From Oribacterium sp. WCC10 (GTDB taxonomy: Bacteria > Bacillota > Clostridia > Lachnospirales > Lachnospiraceae), in contig NZ_FOPH01000007.1 of NCBI RefSeq assembly GCF_900113415.1, forward strand, positions 105,996 through 169,995: a stretch of DNA of 64,000 bases, read 5' to 3'. Made by a program: the position numbers and the translations under genes. Below the pieces are notes generated by a model, which saw only the letters and a list, made by a program, of their open reading frames with translations, was not told the DNA's origin and searched no databases. Positions 63,817-64,000 of this stretch are shown piece by piece; position 1 is the stretch's first letter; the number at the start of each line of letters is the position of its first letter.

Positions 63817-64000
63817 GACGTGAGGGTCAAAAGTATTTGCCACTCACTGATTAGCGCCAACGCACACATTCGTGTGCAATGTGCTGCTGAACACTCATAA
63901 CTCACGTCCTTTTGCTATGCAAAACGACTACGTTATTCGTGTTCGGGCGGGTCATAAAGTCTCAAATCAACGTGCAAGCACGTGATTTGGTACTTTTGAC
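63817..64000 (+). repeat. Dispersed intergenic repeat, longest copy, with terminal inverted repeats
   Basis: GACGTGAGGGTCAAAAGTA (63817-63835) has GTCAAAAGTA inverted as TACTTTTGAC at 63991-64000, the window edge. GACGTGAG is also inverted as CTCACGTC (63901-63908). Inside are GCACAC/GTGTGC (63862-63877) and ACGTGC/GCACGT (63970-63983). No gene is seen. Confidence 0.65.

Overview
The window looks like a chromosome segment of a low-to-moderate G+C Gram-positive anaerobe of the Clostridia, most like the Lachnospiraceae (Butyrivibrio/Pseudobutyrivibrio-type). This is inferred from the gene set: a type III glutamine synthetase, separate gap, pgk and tpi genes, class II aldolase, clostridial hydrophobic (ChW) repeats, strong AGGAGG-type ribosome sites, and no outer-membrane genes. 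No tRNA, rRNA, CRISPR array, insertion sequence or prophage was seen. Nearly all genes lie on the minus strand.

Layout. 1-1344: the 3' end of metK and an unrecognised membrane protein, both plus strand. 1536-4889: glycolysis genes tpiA, pgk and gap, with a palindromic operator upstream of gap. 5407-12544: Na/phosphate symporter, cell-wall amidase, undecaprenyl-diphosphatase, uracil-DNA glycosylase, and a phosphoesterase overlapping a cytosolic ParB-like/BMP fusion. 12814-16094: a choline-binding-type repeat protein beside a three-domain HTH/cytidylyltransferase/choline-kinase fusion, suggesting phosphocholine on the surface. 16470-22863: glnN, fba, thrC, udk and a VanZ-like protein. 22986-29494: ABC transporter, large membrane-anchored protein and a VanS/VanR-like two-component pair. 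29548-33726: ppk, pheA and plsC.

From 33745 to 62162 lies a large surface-polysaccharide region: an ABC-type exporter permease, two Wzx-type flippases, five GT2 and one GT8 glycosyltransferases, three membrane acyltransferases, a DegT-type aminotransferase next to an ATP-grasp enzyme, an epimerase, a DUF2304 and a DUF2142 protein, and rfbA, rfbB and rfbD of dTDP-rhamnose synthesis (no rfbC). Inside it are leuA, glmM and a plus-strand L,D-transpeptidase with a structured leader. mnmA (plus) closes the window. The genes combine into precursor supply (glmM, rfbABD, uppP), polymer assembly and export, and wall anchoring or remodelling (amidase, L,D-transpeptidase, choline-binding repeats).

The non-coding signals most worth following are a degenerate intergenic repeat family (core GTGAGTGTCAAAA, then CACTCA, then a GCACAC/GTGTGC hairpin) seen at up to ten places on both strands, a roughly 157-bp near-palindrome between two glycosyltransferase genes, and a TGTGA-N6-TCACA palindrome upstream of the gap promoter.
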